A stretch of DNA of 64,000 nucleotides. Source: Gammaproteobacteria bacterium DTU037. GTDB lineage: Bacteria; Pseudomonadota; Gammaproteobacteria; Pseudomonadales; Pseudomonadaceae. Each line of letters starts with the position of its first letter. Positions within the stretch are counted from its first letter, which is position 1. The notes beneath the pieces were generated by a model that was not told where the DNA came from, did no database searches, and saw only the letters and a program-made list of their open reading frames with translations. The stretch covers positions 106,233 to 170,232 of the forward strand of contig LFRZ01000019.1 of assembly GCA_001513025.1 (NCBI GenBank). Reading direction: 5' to 3'. The position numbers were made by a program, and so were the translations under genes. Positions 9,353-23,660 of the stretch are shown piece after piece.

Positions 9353-9382
9353 TTGACGCTAGGTCGTTGTGATTTCTATAGT
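9353..9382 (+). promoter_or_regulatory. Sigma-70 promoter of the dcw cluster (Pmra)
   Basis: A TTGACG -35 hexamer (9353-9358) and a TATAGT -10 hexamer (9377-9382) are separated by 18 bp, giving a predicted transcript start near 9389. It sits about 70 bp before mraZ and directly before the MraZ boxes. In dcw clusters this main promoter drives mraZ to at least ftsW. The match is good for both hexamers; activity is inferred. Confidence 0.7.
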
Positions 9383-9390
9383 GTGCATAA

Positions 9391-9415
9391 GTGGTATGAA
9401 GTGGGAAAAAGTGGG
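9391..9415 (+). promoter_or_regulatory. MraZ operator: three direct repeats with 10-bp period
   Basis: GTGGT, GTGGG and GTGGG begin at 9391, 9401 and 9411, separated by 5-bp spacers (ATGAA, AAAAA). MraZ proteins bind tandem GTGG[GT]-type boxes of exactly this 10-bp spacing upstream of their own gene and repress the dcw promoter (established for E. coli and mycoplasmas). Here the array starts at or just after the predicted transcription start, a position well suited to blocking promoter escape. Confidence 0.8.
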
Positions 9416-9454
9416 TTTTTTCATTTGAGTGCTGCATAATATAGGGGCACAGCA

Positions 9455-9910
9455 GTGTTTCGCGGATCCAGCGCTATTAATCTTGACGCCAAAGGGCGCC
9501 TTGCGATGCCGAGTCGGTATCGAGAGGAGTTGCTTAAGCGTTGTGACGGTCAATTGGTGATCACCATTGACTTGGCCGATCCGTGCCTGTGTATTTACCC
9601 TTTGCCTGACTGGGAACGGGTTGAAGCTCAGCTCAGTCAGATGCCGTCCCTGCGCCCACAAACGCGTCAGCTGAATCGTTTGTTGATTGGTAGTGCAGTG
9701 GATTTGGAGTTAGACAGCAGTGGCCGCTTGCTTATCCCCGCACGTTTACGCGAGCAGGCTGGATTGACCAAGCAAGTCATGCTGGTGGGACAACTGAATA
9801 AATTCCAGCTGTGGGATGAGACGCAATGGAACGATCTACTTACTGCTGATCTTGACGATATTAAAAACCCTGATCACCTGCCCGAAGAATTAATGAACCT
9901 GGTCCTATAA
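9455..9910 (+). CDS. mraZ: Transcriptional regulator MraZ
   Basis: AbrB-fold DNA-binding protein that represses its own operon. The 151 residues contain two MraZ half-domains. The first is [26 protein letters not shown] near the N-terminus. The second is [25 protein letters not shown] at about residues 76-100. Both carry the D-x-K/S-GR-L-x-P/I-x-R signature. It starts with GTG preceded by AGGGGCA, and the cognate operator lies directly upstream. First gene of the dcw cluster, 2 bp before rsmH. Confidence 0.96.
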   Translation: MFRGSSAINLDAKGRLAMPSRYREELLKRCDGQLVITIDLADPCLCIYPLPDWERVEAQLSQMPSLRPQTRQLNRLLIGSAVDLELDSSGRLLIPARLREQAGLTKQVMLVGQLNKFQLWDETQWNDLLTADLDDIKNPDHLPEELMNLVL

Positions 9911-9912
9911 TT

Positions 9913-10850
9913 ATGAGTGAAGCGTTAAGTCACATCACAGTGTTGCTTGATGAGGCGGTTAGCGCCTTAGCTGTGCAGACGGCCGGCTGCTATGTCGACG
10001 GCACTTTTGGTCGTGGCGGCCACAGCCGACTGATCTTAGAGCAACTGGGCAGTGATGGACAGTTATTAGGCTTTGATAAAGATCCATTAGCCATTGCCAC
10101 CGGACTCGAATTGCAAGAGCAGGATGCGCGCTTTGCTATTGTGCAGCGCAGCTTTGCCGAAATGGATGCTGAACTGCAGCAGCGCCAGTTATTTAATCAG
10201 GTTGATGGTGTCTTGCTCGACTTAGGTGTGTCCTCACCACAAATTGATGATGGTGAGCGCGGCTTTAGTTTTATGAATGACGGCCCATTAGATATGCGCA
10301 TGAATCCCGCAGAAGGTCTCAGTGCTGCACAATGGGTTGCTGAGGTCAGTGCTGAAGAAATGGCTCGCGTATTTAAAGAGTATGGTGAAGAACGTTTTGC
10401 TAAGCGTATGGCCAACGCGGTTGTTGCCCGACGCGCTGTGCAGCCCTTTACCCGTACCGCTGATTTAGCTGCCGTCTTGACTGAGGCGAATCCTGCTTGG
10501 GAAAAAGGTAAGAACCCTGCAACTCGTGCGTTTCAGGGGATGCGTATTCATTTGAATAATGAGCTGACTGATTTAGAAAAAGGTCTGGAGGCGGCAATGG
10601 CCTCTTTAAAAGTTGGCGGACGCTTAGTGGTGATTAGTTTCCATTCACTAGAAGATCGCATTGTTAAACAATTTATGCGCCGCTTAGCCAAGGGTGAAGC
10701 CGACCAGTTACCCCGTCATTTGCCAATTATTCCGGAAAAGTTCGATCCTGTTATCAAGTTGCTGGGTAAGCCGCAGTACGCCAGTCCTGCTGAACTGAAA
10801 GCCAATCCTCGAGCGCGTAGTGCAGTGATGCGTGCGGCGGAGAAATTGCG

Positions 10851-10854
<4 letters not shown>
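9913..10854 (+). CDS. rsmH: 16S rRNA (cytosine-1402-N4)-methyltransferase RsmH
   Basis: S-adenosylmethionine-dependent enzyme (old name MraW) that methylates N4 of C1402 in the ribosomal P site. The 313 residues begin [13 protein letters not shown], then the SAM-binding [17 protein letters not shown], and [44 protein letters not shown] and [17 protein letters not shown], all family signatures. Length is normal. It overlaps ftsL by 4 bp. Confidence 0.98.
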
Positions 10855-12867
<2,013 letters not shown>

Positions 12868-12868
<1 letters not shown>

Positions 12869-14337
12869 TGGCTATGCCCCTGAATCAATTGTTTGCGCAA
12901 GCGCCCAGCTCCACTTTAATTCGTGAGCTGACCCTAGACAGCCGTAAGGTCCGTCCAGGTGATTTATTTTTAGCGGTCGACGGCATCGAGCAAGATGGTC
13001 GTGATTATATTGGCGATGCGATTGCGCGCGGTGCCTCTGCCGTCGTGTATGAAGCCCGTGATGCGCACGCCATGCAAGACAGTGAAGCGCTCTTATTGCC
13101 GGTGCATAACTTGCAGGCACAGCTGTCTGAAATTGCCGGACGTTTTTATGGTGAACCGAGTCGCGCCATGCGCGTGGTGGCAGTGACTGGGACCAACGGT
13201 AAAACCAGTGTGACTCAATTATTGGCGCAAGCCTGTGATTTGCTCGATCAGCCTTGCGGTTTGATTGGCACGCTGGGCAGTGGTTTTTATGGCAATTTGA
13301 CGCTGGGCCACTACACCACGCCTGATCCACTGACCGTACAGGCTACTCTGGCTGATTTAAAAAATGCCGGCGCCAAAGTGGTCGCCATGGAAGTTTCATC
13401 GCATGGTTTGGCTCAGCATCGCGTCAGTGCGGTCAGTGTGGCAGTTGCTGTACTGACCAATCTGACCCGTGACCATCTTGATTATCATGGGTCGATGCAG
13501 GCTTATGCACAAGCCAAGGCCCGTTTGTTTAGCTGGCCTGGCCTGCGCGCGACAGTCTTAAATCTAGACGATACATTTGGCCGTGAGCTGGCTGAAAAAA
13601 GCAGCGCTGCACGTTTAATTACCTACAGCCTAACGGATATCAGCGCCAGTATATATTGCCGCAATATTCGCTTTAGCACCTCAGGTATTCAAGCTGAGGT
13701 GGTGACTGCACAGGGTGAAGGTAATCTATCCAGTCATCTTATTGGTCGCTTTAATTTAAGCAACTTATTAGCAGTAATTGGTGCGTTATTGGGCTTGGGT
13801 CATTCTCTTGAACAAGCACTGGCGGTGATCAGCAAAGTACAGGCGCCAGCCGGACGTATGCAGGTGCTTGGCGGGCAGGAAAAACCTTTGGTGGTGGTTG
13901 ATTATGCGCATACTGCGGATGCCTTAGAGCAAGTGTTAACCGCGTTGCGTCCACATGTGGCAGCTGACGGACGTTTGCTGTGCTTGTTTGGTTGTGGTGG
14001 TGAGCGCGATGCGGGTAAGCGTCCGTTGATGGCTGCAGTGGTTGAGCGCTTAGCCGATGCGGCGGTGCTGACTGATGATAATCCGCGCGGTGAAGACCCT
14101 GCCAGTATTCGTGCGCAAGTTTTGGCTGGCTTTAGTGCCGACGCTGCAGTGACTGAGGTGGCTGGGCGCGGTGCGGCGATCGCCCAATTGATTGCTCAAG
14201 CCCGTCGTGGTGATGTGATCGTTTTAGCCGGTAAAGGCCATGAGGATTACCAAGAAATTAATCAGCAACGCCAGCATTTTTCAGATATTGAACAGGCAGA
14301 GCAGGCGTTAGCTGCATGGCAGGTGGCAGATGTTTAA
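12868..14337 (+). CDS. murE: UDP-MurNAc-L-Ala-D-Glu:meso-diaminopimelate ligase MurE
   Basis: Adds meso-diaminopimelate to UDP-MurNAc-dipeptide. ATP site VTGTNGKTSVTQLL (P-loop 108-113), central-domain motifs TTPDPLTVQ, MEVSSHGLAQHR and TRDHLDYHGSMQAYAQAK, and the DNPR motif (404-407), which selects meso-DAP over lysine. The protein is 489 residues, normal for the family. Overlaps ftsI by 1 bp and murF by 8 bp. Confidence 0.98.
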
Positions 14338-15706
14338 GCCCTTGCAATTAAGCCAGCTGCTTGAGCCGCTTAAGGCTAGGTTAGAAGGTGCTGATCTTGA
14401 ATTTAGCGCGCTAAGTACTGACAGCCGTAAAGTCAGCCGTGGTCAATTGTTTGTTGCTTTGCGTGGTGAGTTTTTTGATGGGCATCTGTACTTAGCCGAT
14501 GTGGCTAAACGGGGTGCGCTAGCGGCTGTGGTTGAAGAGTTTCAGCCCGAGGTCAATATTCCTCAGCTCTGCGTGGCTGATACGCGCCTTGCTTTGGGGC
14601 ACATAGCGCTGATTAATCGTCAACAATTTACTGGTTCAACCGTTGCTGTGACTGGCTCCAGTGGTAAAACTACGGTCAAAGAAATGCTCGCCAGCATCTG
14701 TCGCAGCGAGTTAGGTGATCATGCCGTATTGGCCACGCGTGGCAATTTAAATAATGAGCTGGGCGTACCTTTTACCTTATTAGAGCTCAATCAGCAGCAT
14801 CGCGCTGCGGTGGTGGAGTTGGGTGCTTCGCATCCCGGTGAAATTGCGTATACCGCCGCTTTAGTGCAACCCATGGTCGCGGTGATCAGCAATGCAGGCA
14901 TGGCACATGCCGGTGAGTTTGGTGGTCCTGAACATATTGTGTTAGCTAAAGGCGAAATACTTGACGGACTGGGCGCTGAGCACACTGCGGTCTTGAATCT
15001 GGATGATGCCGCCTTTGCCCAATGGCGAGCGCGTAATACGCTGTGCCAGGTCTTAAGTTTTTCCACCAGTGACCCTGCCGCTGATGTGTATGCCAGCGGC
15101 ATGCTCAGTAATGCCCAAGGACGTATGGGTTTTAACTTACACGGCGTGGCTGGTGAGTGTTTTATCCAGCTTGCCGTGCTGGGTTTACATAATGTCAGCA
15201 ATGCTTTGGCTGCTGTTGCGGCGGCGCATGCTTTGGGCTTGCCATTAACTGCGATTAAGCACGGACTGGAAAGCATGAAAGCTATTTCTGGACGCAGTGT
15301 GGTGTATCAGTGCGCCAACCATGTGCAGTTGATTGATGACAGTTACAACGCTAACCCCGCCTCGATTCGTGCTGCGATTGATGTATTGGAAAATATGCCC
15401 GGTCAGCGTGTTCTAGTGCTCGGTGATATGGGTGAGTTGGGCCGTTGGGCCGAGCAAGAACATGTCCAGGTGGGTCGCTATGCTAAGGGTAAAGTTGATG
15501 CACTGTTTGCCATTGGCCCGCTGATGCAACATGCCATTGCACAATATAATGGCGTATCAGGGCACTTTTTAGAACAAAACAGTCTGATCGAAGTACTACT
15601 CACACAAGTGAGTGGGCCTGCAACACTTTTAATTAAAGGTTCACGCAGTGCGGCAATGGAAAACGTTGTTAATGCATTGCGTACACGCTTAGGGGAAACA
15701 CTCTGA
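14330..15706 (+). CDS. murF: UDP-MurNAc-tripeptide:D-Ala-D-Ala ligase MurF
   Basis: Adds the D-Ala-D-Ala dipeptide to complete the UDP-MurNAc-pentapeptide. Recognised by [23 protein letters not shown] at the N-terminus, P-loop [15 protein letters not shown] (about 105-119), [42 protein letters not shown] and VLGDMGELG. The 458 residues are the normal size. Overlaps murE by 8 bp and mraY by 1 bp. Confidence 0.98.
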   Translation: MFKPLQLSQLLEPLKARLEGADLEFSALSTDSRKVSRGQLFVALRGEFFDGHLYLADVAKRGALAAVVEEFQPEVNIPQLCVADTRLALGHIALINRQQFTGSTVAVTGSSGKTTVKEMLASICRSELGDHAVLATRGNLNNELGVPFTLLELNQQHRAAVVELGASHPGEIAYTAALVQPMVAVISNAGMAHAGEFGGPEHIVLAKGEILDGLGAEHTAVLNLDDAAFAQWRARNTLCQVLSFSTSDPAADVYASGMLSNAQGRMGFNLHGVAGECFIQLAVLGLHNVSNALAAVAAAHALGLPLTAIKHGLESMKAISGRSVVYQCANHVQLIDDSYNANPASIRAAIDVLENMPGQRVLVLGDMGELGRWAEQEHVQVGRYAKGKVDALFAIGPLMQHAIAQYNGVSGHFLEQNSLIEVLLTQVSGPATLLIKGSRSAAMENVVNALRTRLGETL

Positions 15707-16788
15707 TGTTGCTTTTATTGGCGGAGTACTTACAGCAGTACCACAAAGGCTTTGCGGTCTTTCAGTACCTGACTCTGCGCGGGGTTTTTGGCGTACTCAC
15801 TGCATTGGTGATGTCGCTGTGGCTTGGCCCAAAAATGATTCGTACGTTGCGTAATTTGCAAATTGGCCAATCGGTGCGTACCGATGGTCCGCAGTCGCAT
15901 TTATCTAAATCCGGCACCCCAACTATGGGCGGTGCTTTGATTTTAGCCTCGATTACCATCAGCACCTTACTCTGGGCTGACCTGAGTAATCGCTATGTGT
16001 GGATTGTGCTATTGGTCACCCTGCTATTTGGTGCGATAGGTTGGGTGGATGATTACCGTAAGGTGGTTGAGAAAAACTCACGCGGCTTACCCGGACGCTG
16101 GAAGTATTTCTGGCAATCTGTTTTTGGCTTGGCGGCGGCTTTGGTGCTGTATTTTACCGCGCAAACTCCAGCTGAAACGGCGCTGATTGTGCCGTTCCTA
16201 AAGGATATCAGTATCCCCTTAGGGGCGGGATTTGTACTACTGACGTATTTAGTGATTGTCGGGAGCAGTAATGCGGTCAACCTGACCGATGGCTTAGATG
16301 GTTTAGCTATTTTACCGACCGTCTTGGTCGGTGGTGCGCTGGGTATTTTTGCGTATGTTTCAGGGCATATCAGTTTTGCCCAATATCTGTTTATCCCCTA
16401 TGTGCCAGGGGTCGGTGAGCTGATTGTGTTCTGCGGAGCATTAGTAGGCGCCGGTTTAGGCTTTTTATGGTTTAACACCTACCCTGCGCAAGTCTTTATG
16501 GGTGACGTCGGCGCTTTAGCCTTAGGTGCAGCGCTGGGCACTGTGGCAGTGGTGGTTCGCCAAGAAATTGTCCTTTTTATTATGGGCGGTGTGTTTGTGG
16601 TAGAGACGTTATCGGTGGTGATTCAAGTGGCCTCCTTTAAGTTGACCGGCAAGCGCGTGTTTCGTATGGCACCGATTCATCACCATTTTGAATTAAAAGG
16701 CTGGCCAGAGCCGCGTGTGATTGTGCGTTTTTGGATTATCACTGTGGTGTTGGTTTTGGTGGGTCTTGCCACCTTGAAACTGAGGTAA
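15706..16788 (+). CDS. mraY: Phospho-MurNAc-pentapeptide transferase MraY
   Basis: Polytopic membrane enzyme that joins phospho-MurNAc-pentapeptide to undecaprenyl phosphate, making lipid I. The 360 residues show about ten membrane helices and the family motifs [28 protein letters not shown] (catalytic aspartates), [31 protein letters not shown] and [16 protein letters not shown]. Length equals that of E. coli MraY. The ATG overlaps the murF stop by one base. Confidence 0.98.
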   Translation: MLLLLAEYLQQYHKGFAVFQYLTLRGVFGVLTALVMSLWLGPKMIRTLRNLQIGQSVRTDGPQSHLSKSGTPTMGGALILASITISTLLWADLSNRYVWIVLLVTLLFGAIGWVDDYRKVVEKNSRGLPGRWKYFWQSVFGLAAALVLYFTAQTPAETALIVPFLKDISIPLGAGFVLLTYLVIVGSSNAVNLTDGLDGLAILPTVLVGGALGIFAYVSGHISFAQYLFIPYVPGVGELIVFCGALVGAGLGFLWFNTYPAQVFMGDVGALALGAALGTVAVVVRQEIVLFIMGGVFVVETLSVVIQVASFKLTGKRVFRMAPIHHHFELKGWPEPRVIVRFWIITVVLVLVGLATLKLR

Positions 16789-16793
16789 GTAAC

Positions 16794-18134
16794 GTGCAAA
16801 GCATAAATCAGCAAGCACAGGTCGTGGTTGGCTTGGGTAAAAGTGGTCTGTCATTGGTGCGTTTTTTAGCGCGCCAAGGGCAGACATTTACCGTGGCTGA
16901 TAGCCGTGCGCAGCCGCCTGAGCTGGGCACTTTGCAACGTGATTACCCACAGATTGCAGTGCACTGTGGCCCGTTGTCAGCTGATCTATTAAGTGCTGCC
17001 AAGGTGTTGTATGTCAGCCCAGGTTTAGCGCTGCGCACGCCTGCGCTGCAAGCGGCCATTACCAGTGGTGTGGCCATCTCGGGTGACATTGATTTATTTG
17101 CCCAATATGCACGTGCGCCGATTATTGCCATTACCGGATCCAATGCGAAAAGCACAGTGACCACCTTAGTTGGGCTGATGTGTACAGCCGCCGGCTTAAA
17201 TGCTGCGGTTGGCGGCAACTTAGGCGTGCCAGCTCTGGATTTGTTGGATGATGCAGTGGATGTCTATGTAATGGAGTTATCCAGCTTTCAATTGGAGACC
17301 ACCTCACAGCTTAAGGCGCGGGTGGCTGTGTGCTTGAATATCAGCGAAGACCATATGGATCGCTATGATGATGTGCAGGGTTATATTGCCGCGAAACAAC
17401 GTGTGTTTAATCACGCGCAAGCCGTAGTGATCAATCGCGATGACAAGGCTTCTCAGCCGCAGCAGGCACAGGATACAGTGATCAGTTTTGGTTTATCTGA
17501 GCCGGTTGCTGGCGAGTTTGGTCTGCGTGAGCAGGCGGGTGTTAGCTATTTAGCCTATGGTGATGAATTACTCTTGCCGATCAGTGCCTTAAAAATACGT
17601 GGCAGTCATAACTATGCTAATGCGTTATCTGCTTTGGCGATTGGCGCGGCAATTGATTTGCCCATGCCCGCGATGCTGTGCGCATTAGCAGATTTTACCG
17701 GACTTGAACACCGCTGCCAGTGGCTGCGCAATGTGCAGGGGGTCGATTGGTACAATGATTCTAAAGCCACCAATGTGGGAGCTGCTTTAGCGGCGATTGA
17801 AGGCTTGGGTGCCGACAATGCTGGCCAGCTCGTCTTGATTGCTGGTGGTGATGGTAAAGGTGCGGATTTTTCTAGCTTAAAAGGCCCCGTGGCGCAGTAT
17901 TGTCGTGCTGTGATTGTTTTAGGGCGTGATGCTGAACGACTTGCGCAAGCCTTAGGTGATGCGGTCGCCATTGAGCGCGTAGCAAGTCTTGAGGATGCCG
18001 TATTGCTTGCCGCACAGCTGGCGCAAGCGGGTGATAGCGTCTTGTTAGCACCGGCCTGTGCCAGTTTGGATATGTTTAAAAGCTTTGAGCAACGTGGCGA
18101 GCTATTCGCCCAAGCCGTCGGGAGGTTGCTATGA
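16794..18134 (+). CDS. murD: UDP-MurNAc-L-alanine:D-glutamate ligase MurD
   Basis: Adds D-glutamate to UDP-MurNAc-L-Ala. N-terminal Rossmann domain with VVGLGKSGLSLVRFL, P-loop ITGSNAKSTVTTLVG, MELSSFQLET, ISEDHMDRYDDVQGYIAAK and C-terminal WYNDSKATNVGAALAAI. I chose the GTG 5 bp after the mraY stop (446 residues). The longer open frame reaches back into mraY and would add 21 residues before the family start. The P-loop reads GSNAKS rather than GSNGKS, as in other pseudomonad MurD proteins. Confidence 0.95.
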   Translation: MQSINQQAQVVVGLGKSGLSLVRFLARQGQTFTVADSRAQPPELGTLQRDYPQIAVHCGPLSADLLSAAKVLYVSPGLALRTPALQAAITSGVAISGDIDLFAQYARAPIIAITGSNAKSTVTTLVGLMCTAAGLNAAVGGNLGVPALDLLDDAVDVYVMELSSFQLETTSQLKARVAVCLNISEDHMDRYDDVQGYIAAKQRVFNHAQAVVINRDDKASQPQQAQDTVISFGLSEPVAGEFGLREQAGVSYLAYGDELLLPISALKIRGSHNYANALSALAIGAAIDLPMPAMLCALADFTGLEHRCQWLRNVQGVDWYNDSKATNVGAALAAIEGLGADNAGQLVLIAGGDGKGADFSSLKGPVAQYCRAVIVLGRDAERLAQALGDAVAIERVASLEDAVLLAAQLAQAGDSVLLAPACASLDMFKSFEQRGELFAQAVGRLL

Positions 18135-19351
18135 GCATTCGTGATGCGTTTGCGCTACCGTCTCCTTGGCGGCATAACAATAAAGCGGATATTGATTTTC
18201 CCTTGCTAGCCGCTTGCGCGTTATTGATGGGGATTGGTTTAGTGATGATTGCCTCTGCATCCTCAGCCGTGGCCGATACCAATACCGGCAATACCCTTTA
18301 CTACTTTATTCGTCATATGATTTATATCGTGGTTGCCTTAATTGCTGGCGGCTTAACCTTATTTGTGCCCATGTCTGTTTGGCAGCGTTACAGTGGCTGG
18401 CTGTTGCTGTTTGCTTTTGTGGTACTGATACTGGTGTTGGTGCCAGGCGTTGGCCGTGAAGTGAATGGCTCAAAACGCTGGATTGGAGTTGGTATTTTTA
18501 ATATCCAGCCCACCGAGTTAGCCAAGCTGTTTATGGTGATTTTTATTGCTGGTTTTCTGGTGCGACGCAAGGATGAGGTCAAACAACGTTTACGCGGTTT
18601 ACTTAAGCCTTTACTGGTGGCGATGGCAATGGCGCTTTTGATCTATTTCGAGCCGGACTTCGGTGCCATGGTGGTGATGCTCGGCAGTGTAATTGTGATG
18701 CTTTATCTGGGCGGCGTGCGCTTGTTATTGTCTCTGCCGTTGCTGGGTATTTTACTTGGCGGACTGGTATATGTGGTCCGTTTTGAAAGTTATCGTATGG
18801 CGCGTTTGACCAGTTTTACTAATCCCTGGGAGGATCAGTACGGTGCAGGTTATCAATTAACTCAAGCCTTAATTGCTTTTGGTCGCGGCGAGTGGTTTGG
18901 TTTGGGTTTAGGCAATAGCATCCAGAAACAGTTCTTCTTACCTGAAGCACACACCGACTTTGTGTTTTCGGTACTGGCTGAAGAGTTGGGCATGGTGGGT
19001 GCTTTGACCACCTTGGGGTTGTTTGTTTTTGTTAGCGTGCGTGCTTTGTTTATTGGCGTTTGGGCTGAACAGGCTAAACAATATTACTCGGCCTATGTTG
19101 CCTACGGTTTGTCCTTGCTGTGGATTGGTCAGGTGGTGATTAACCTGGGTGTGAACGTCGGCCTGCTACCGACCAAAGGCTTGACCCTACCTTTTATCAG
19201 TTACGGCGGTAGCTCCTTAGTGGTTTGCTGCATCAGTTTGGCGATTTTATTGCGCATTGAGTGGGAACGTCGTACTCAATTGCTATCAGCCAACTCAATG
19301 AGCAAGGCACAAATTTCTGCCATGGCGAAGGGGGTGCGTGATGCGTGCTAA
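18131..19351 (+). CDS. ftsW: Septal peptidoglycan glycosyltransferase FtsW
   Basis: SEDS-family polymerase that polymerises lipid II at the septum together with FtsI. The 406 residues have about ten membrane helices. Motifs include GIGLVMIASASSAVA, GREVNGSKRWIGVGIFNIQPTELAKL, YFEPDFGAMVVM, FTNPWEDQYGAGYQLTQALIAFGRGEWFGLGLGNSIQKQFFLPEAHTDFVFSVLAEELG and LPTKGLTLPFISYGGSS. Overlaps murD by 4 bp and murG by about 11 bp. Confidence 0.97.
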   Translation: MSIRDAFALPSPWRHNNKADIDFPLLAACALLMGIGLVMIASASSAVADTNTGNTLYYFIRHMIYIVVALIAGGLTLFVPMSVWQRYSGWLLLFAFVVLILVLVPGVGREVNGSKRWIGVGIFNIQPTELAKLFMVIFIAGFLVRRKDEVKQRLRGLLKPLLVAMAMALLIYFEPDFGAMVVMLGSVIVMLYLGGVRLLLSLPLLGILLGGLVYVVRFESYRMARLTSFTNPWEDQYGAGYQLTQALIAFGRGEWFGLGLGNSIQKQFFLPEAHTDFVFSVLAEELGMVGALTTLGLFVFVSVRALFIGVWAEQAKQYYSAYVAYGLSLLWIGQVVINLGVNVGLLPTKGLTLPFISYGGSSLVVCCISLAILLRIEWERRTQLLSANSMSKAQISAMAKGVRDAC

Positions 19352-20403
19352 TATTTTGATTATGGCCGCGGGCACCGGTGGTCATGTATTTCCAGCCTTG
19401 GCCTGTGCTGAAGAATTTACCGCCCGTGGCTACCAAGTGCATTGGTTAGGTGCTGGGCGGGGTATGGAAAATGAACTGGTACCCGCCGCAGGTTTTACTC
19501 TACATACGCTTAAAGTGACGGGTTTACGTGGTAAAGGTCTGCGCTCACTACTGACCGCACCTTTTAAACTATTGGCTGCTTTATGGCAGGCCAAGCGCTT
19601 AATGCGTGAGTTAAAACCCGTCTGTGTGCTGGGTATGGGTGGCTATGTCACCGGTCCCGGTGGTTTGGCGGCCAAGCTGGCATCGATTCCCTTGGTGATT
19701 CATGAGCAAAATGCGGTGGCGGGCACTGCGAATCGTATTTTATCGCGTTTTGCTACGCGCATTTGCCAAGCCTTTCCGAACACATTTAAGCAGCGTAAAA
19801 ACTGTATTACCACGGGTAATCCAGTACGTGAAGCCTTGTTCTTAGCGACCCCGCGTCAAGGTTTACGCTCGCGTCCAGTCAATTTATTAGTGTTGGGCGG
19901 TAGCTTAGGTGCCGAGCCGCTGAATAAGCTGGTGCCGGCAGCCGTGGCGAAAATTCCTGAAGGATTACGACCGCAAATCACCCATCAGGCTGGGCGAGAC
20001 AATGATCAAATGACAGCTGAACGCTATCAAACGCTGGGTGTTAAGGCACAAGTACAGCCATTTATTAGTGATATGGCGCGTGCTTATGGCTGGGCGGATC
20101 TAGTGATTTGTCGTGCCGGCGCATTAACCGTGAGTGAGTTGGCCGCTGCGGGCTTGGCATCGTTTTTAGTGCCACTGCCGCATGCCATTGATGATCATCA
20201 AACCCGTAATGCAGAATTTTTGGCACAGCAGGGCGCAGCCGTCCTGCTGCCGCAACATACTACTGATGCAGATCGTTTAGCTGCAGAGTTAACTGAGGTA
20301 TTGATGGACAGACAACGCATTAAAACCATGGGCGAAAAAGCGCGTTTATTGGCGCAGCCTGATGCTACGCAACGTGTGGTTGCAGTATGTTTGGAGGTGG
20401 CGC

Positions 20404-20411
<8 letters not shown>
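19341..20411 (+). CDS. murG: UDP-GlcNAc:lipid I GlcNAc transferase MurG
   Basis: Peripheral GT28 enzyme that converts lipid I to lipid II on the inner leaflet. N-terminal glycine-rich [21 protein letters not shown], then [58 protein letters not shown] and the UDP-GlcNAc site [18 protein letters not shown] with [17 protein letters not shown]. The ATG was preferred to a GTG one codon upstream. The start lies inside ftsW and the end overlaps the murC start. Confidence 0.97.
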
Positions 20412-22790
<2,379 letters not shown>

Positions 22791-22794
22791 GCTC

Positions 22795-23646
22795 GTGAGC
22801 AGTGCACAGCGACGCACTAAGACTGCGCCTCCACGGGGCGCAACGCGACAAGCGCCGGCACGTGGGGCGAGTCGTACGGCTGTGCGCCAGCCCGCACGGC
22901 AGTGGCCAAAGCCTAATTGGACTCTGATCAGTCTGCTTGCTGTGGTCGGCTTACTGCTTGCGCTGCTGTTAAATTTTGAGCGGTTTTGGCAGGCGACACA
23001 GCCTTACATTAATCCACCGATTGCAAAAATTCGTGTGCTTACTGAATTGAGTACCGCCAAGCAACAGGTACTAGAAAAACAGCTCATGCCCTATGCCGAT
23101 GGTTTGTTTTTTTCGGTGGATATTGGCGCGGTGCGCCATGCTGTGGAAGAGCTGCCTTGGGTGGTTAATGCTGAAGTCAGTCGGATTTGGCCCAACCAGT
23201 TGCAGGTGATTATTCAAGAACAGTTGCCAGTGGCACGCTGGGGTGGGGATGCCTTACTGAGCACCCAAGGTTATTTATTTAACGCCATAGATATAGAGGC
23301 ATATGGACATTTACCGCAACTTTCTGGTCCTAAAGATGCACAGGGACGAGTAATGCAGCAGTATCTGGTATTTAGCCAAGCGTTACGGCCTTTAGGTTAT
23401 TCGATTAAAAAGCTGCAAATGCGTGAGCGTGGCAGTTGGTTTGTGACCACGCAAACAGGCTTGAAATTACTGTTTGGACGTGATCATTTGGTAGAAAAAA
23501 TGCGTCGTTTTGCTGTGGTTCATAAGAACGAACTGCAAGGGCAGATTGATAAAATTGAACGGGTTGATTTGCGCTATGCCAATGGTTTAGCTGTGGCGTG
23601 GCGCGCCCCGACAGAAGCTGAAACTACAGCAGTGGTGACCCGGTGA
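22795..23646 (+). CDS. ftsQ: Cell division protein FtsQ
   Basis: Bitopic divisome protein of 283 residues, partner of FtsL and FtsB. A basic, Arg/Pro-rich cytoplasmic tail (about 1-40) precedes one membrane helix (about 42-62, WTLISLLAVVGLLLALLLNF). The periplasmic POTRA domain follows (IAKIRVLTELSTAKQQVLEKQL; FFSVDIGAVRHAVEELPWVVNAEVSRIWPNQLQVIIQEQLPVARWG), then the FtsQ beta domain (LLSTQGYLFN). GTG start 4 bp after ddlB; overlaps the frame of ftsA at its end. Confidence 0.95.
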   Translation: MSSAQRRTKTAPPRGATRQAPARGASRTAVRQPARQWPKPNWTLISLLAVVGLLLALLLNFERFWQATQPYINPPIAKIRVLTELSTAKQQVLEKQLMPYADGLFFSVDIGAVRHAVEELPWVVNAEVSRIWPNQLQVIIQEQLPVARWGGDALLSTQGYLFNAIDIEAYGHLPQLSGPKDAQGRVMQQYLVFSQALRPLGYSIKKLQMRERGSWFVTTQTGLKLLFGRDHLVEKMRRFAVVHKNELQGQIDKIERVDLRYANGLAVAWRAPTEAETTAVVTR

Positions 23647-23660
23647 AGGAGAGAAAGTTA

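Noticed and set aside
17130..17165. MurD P-loop reads GSNAKS instead of GSNGKS
   Set aside because: Looked like a damaged ATP site, but the same variant is normal in pseudomonad MurD.
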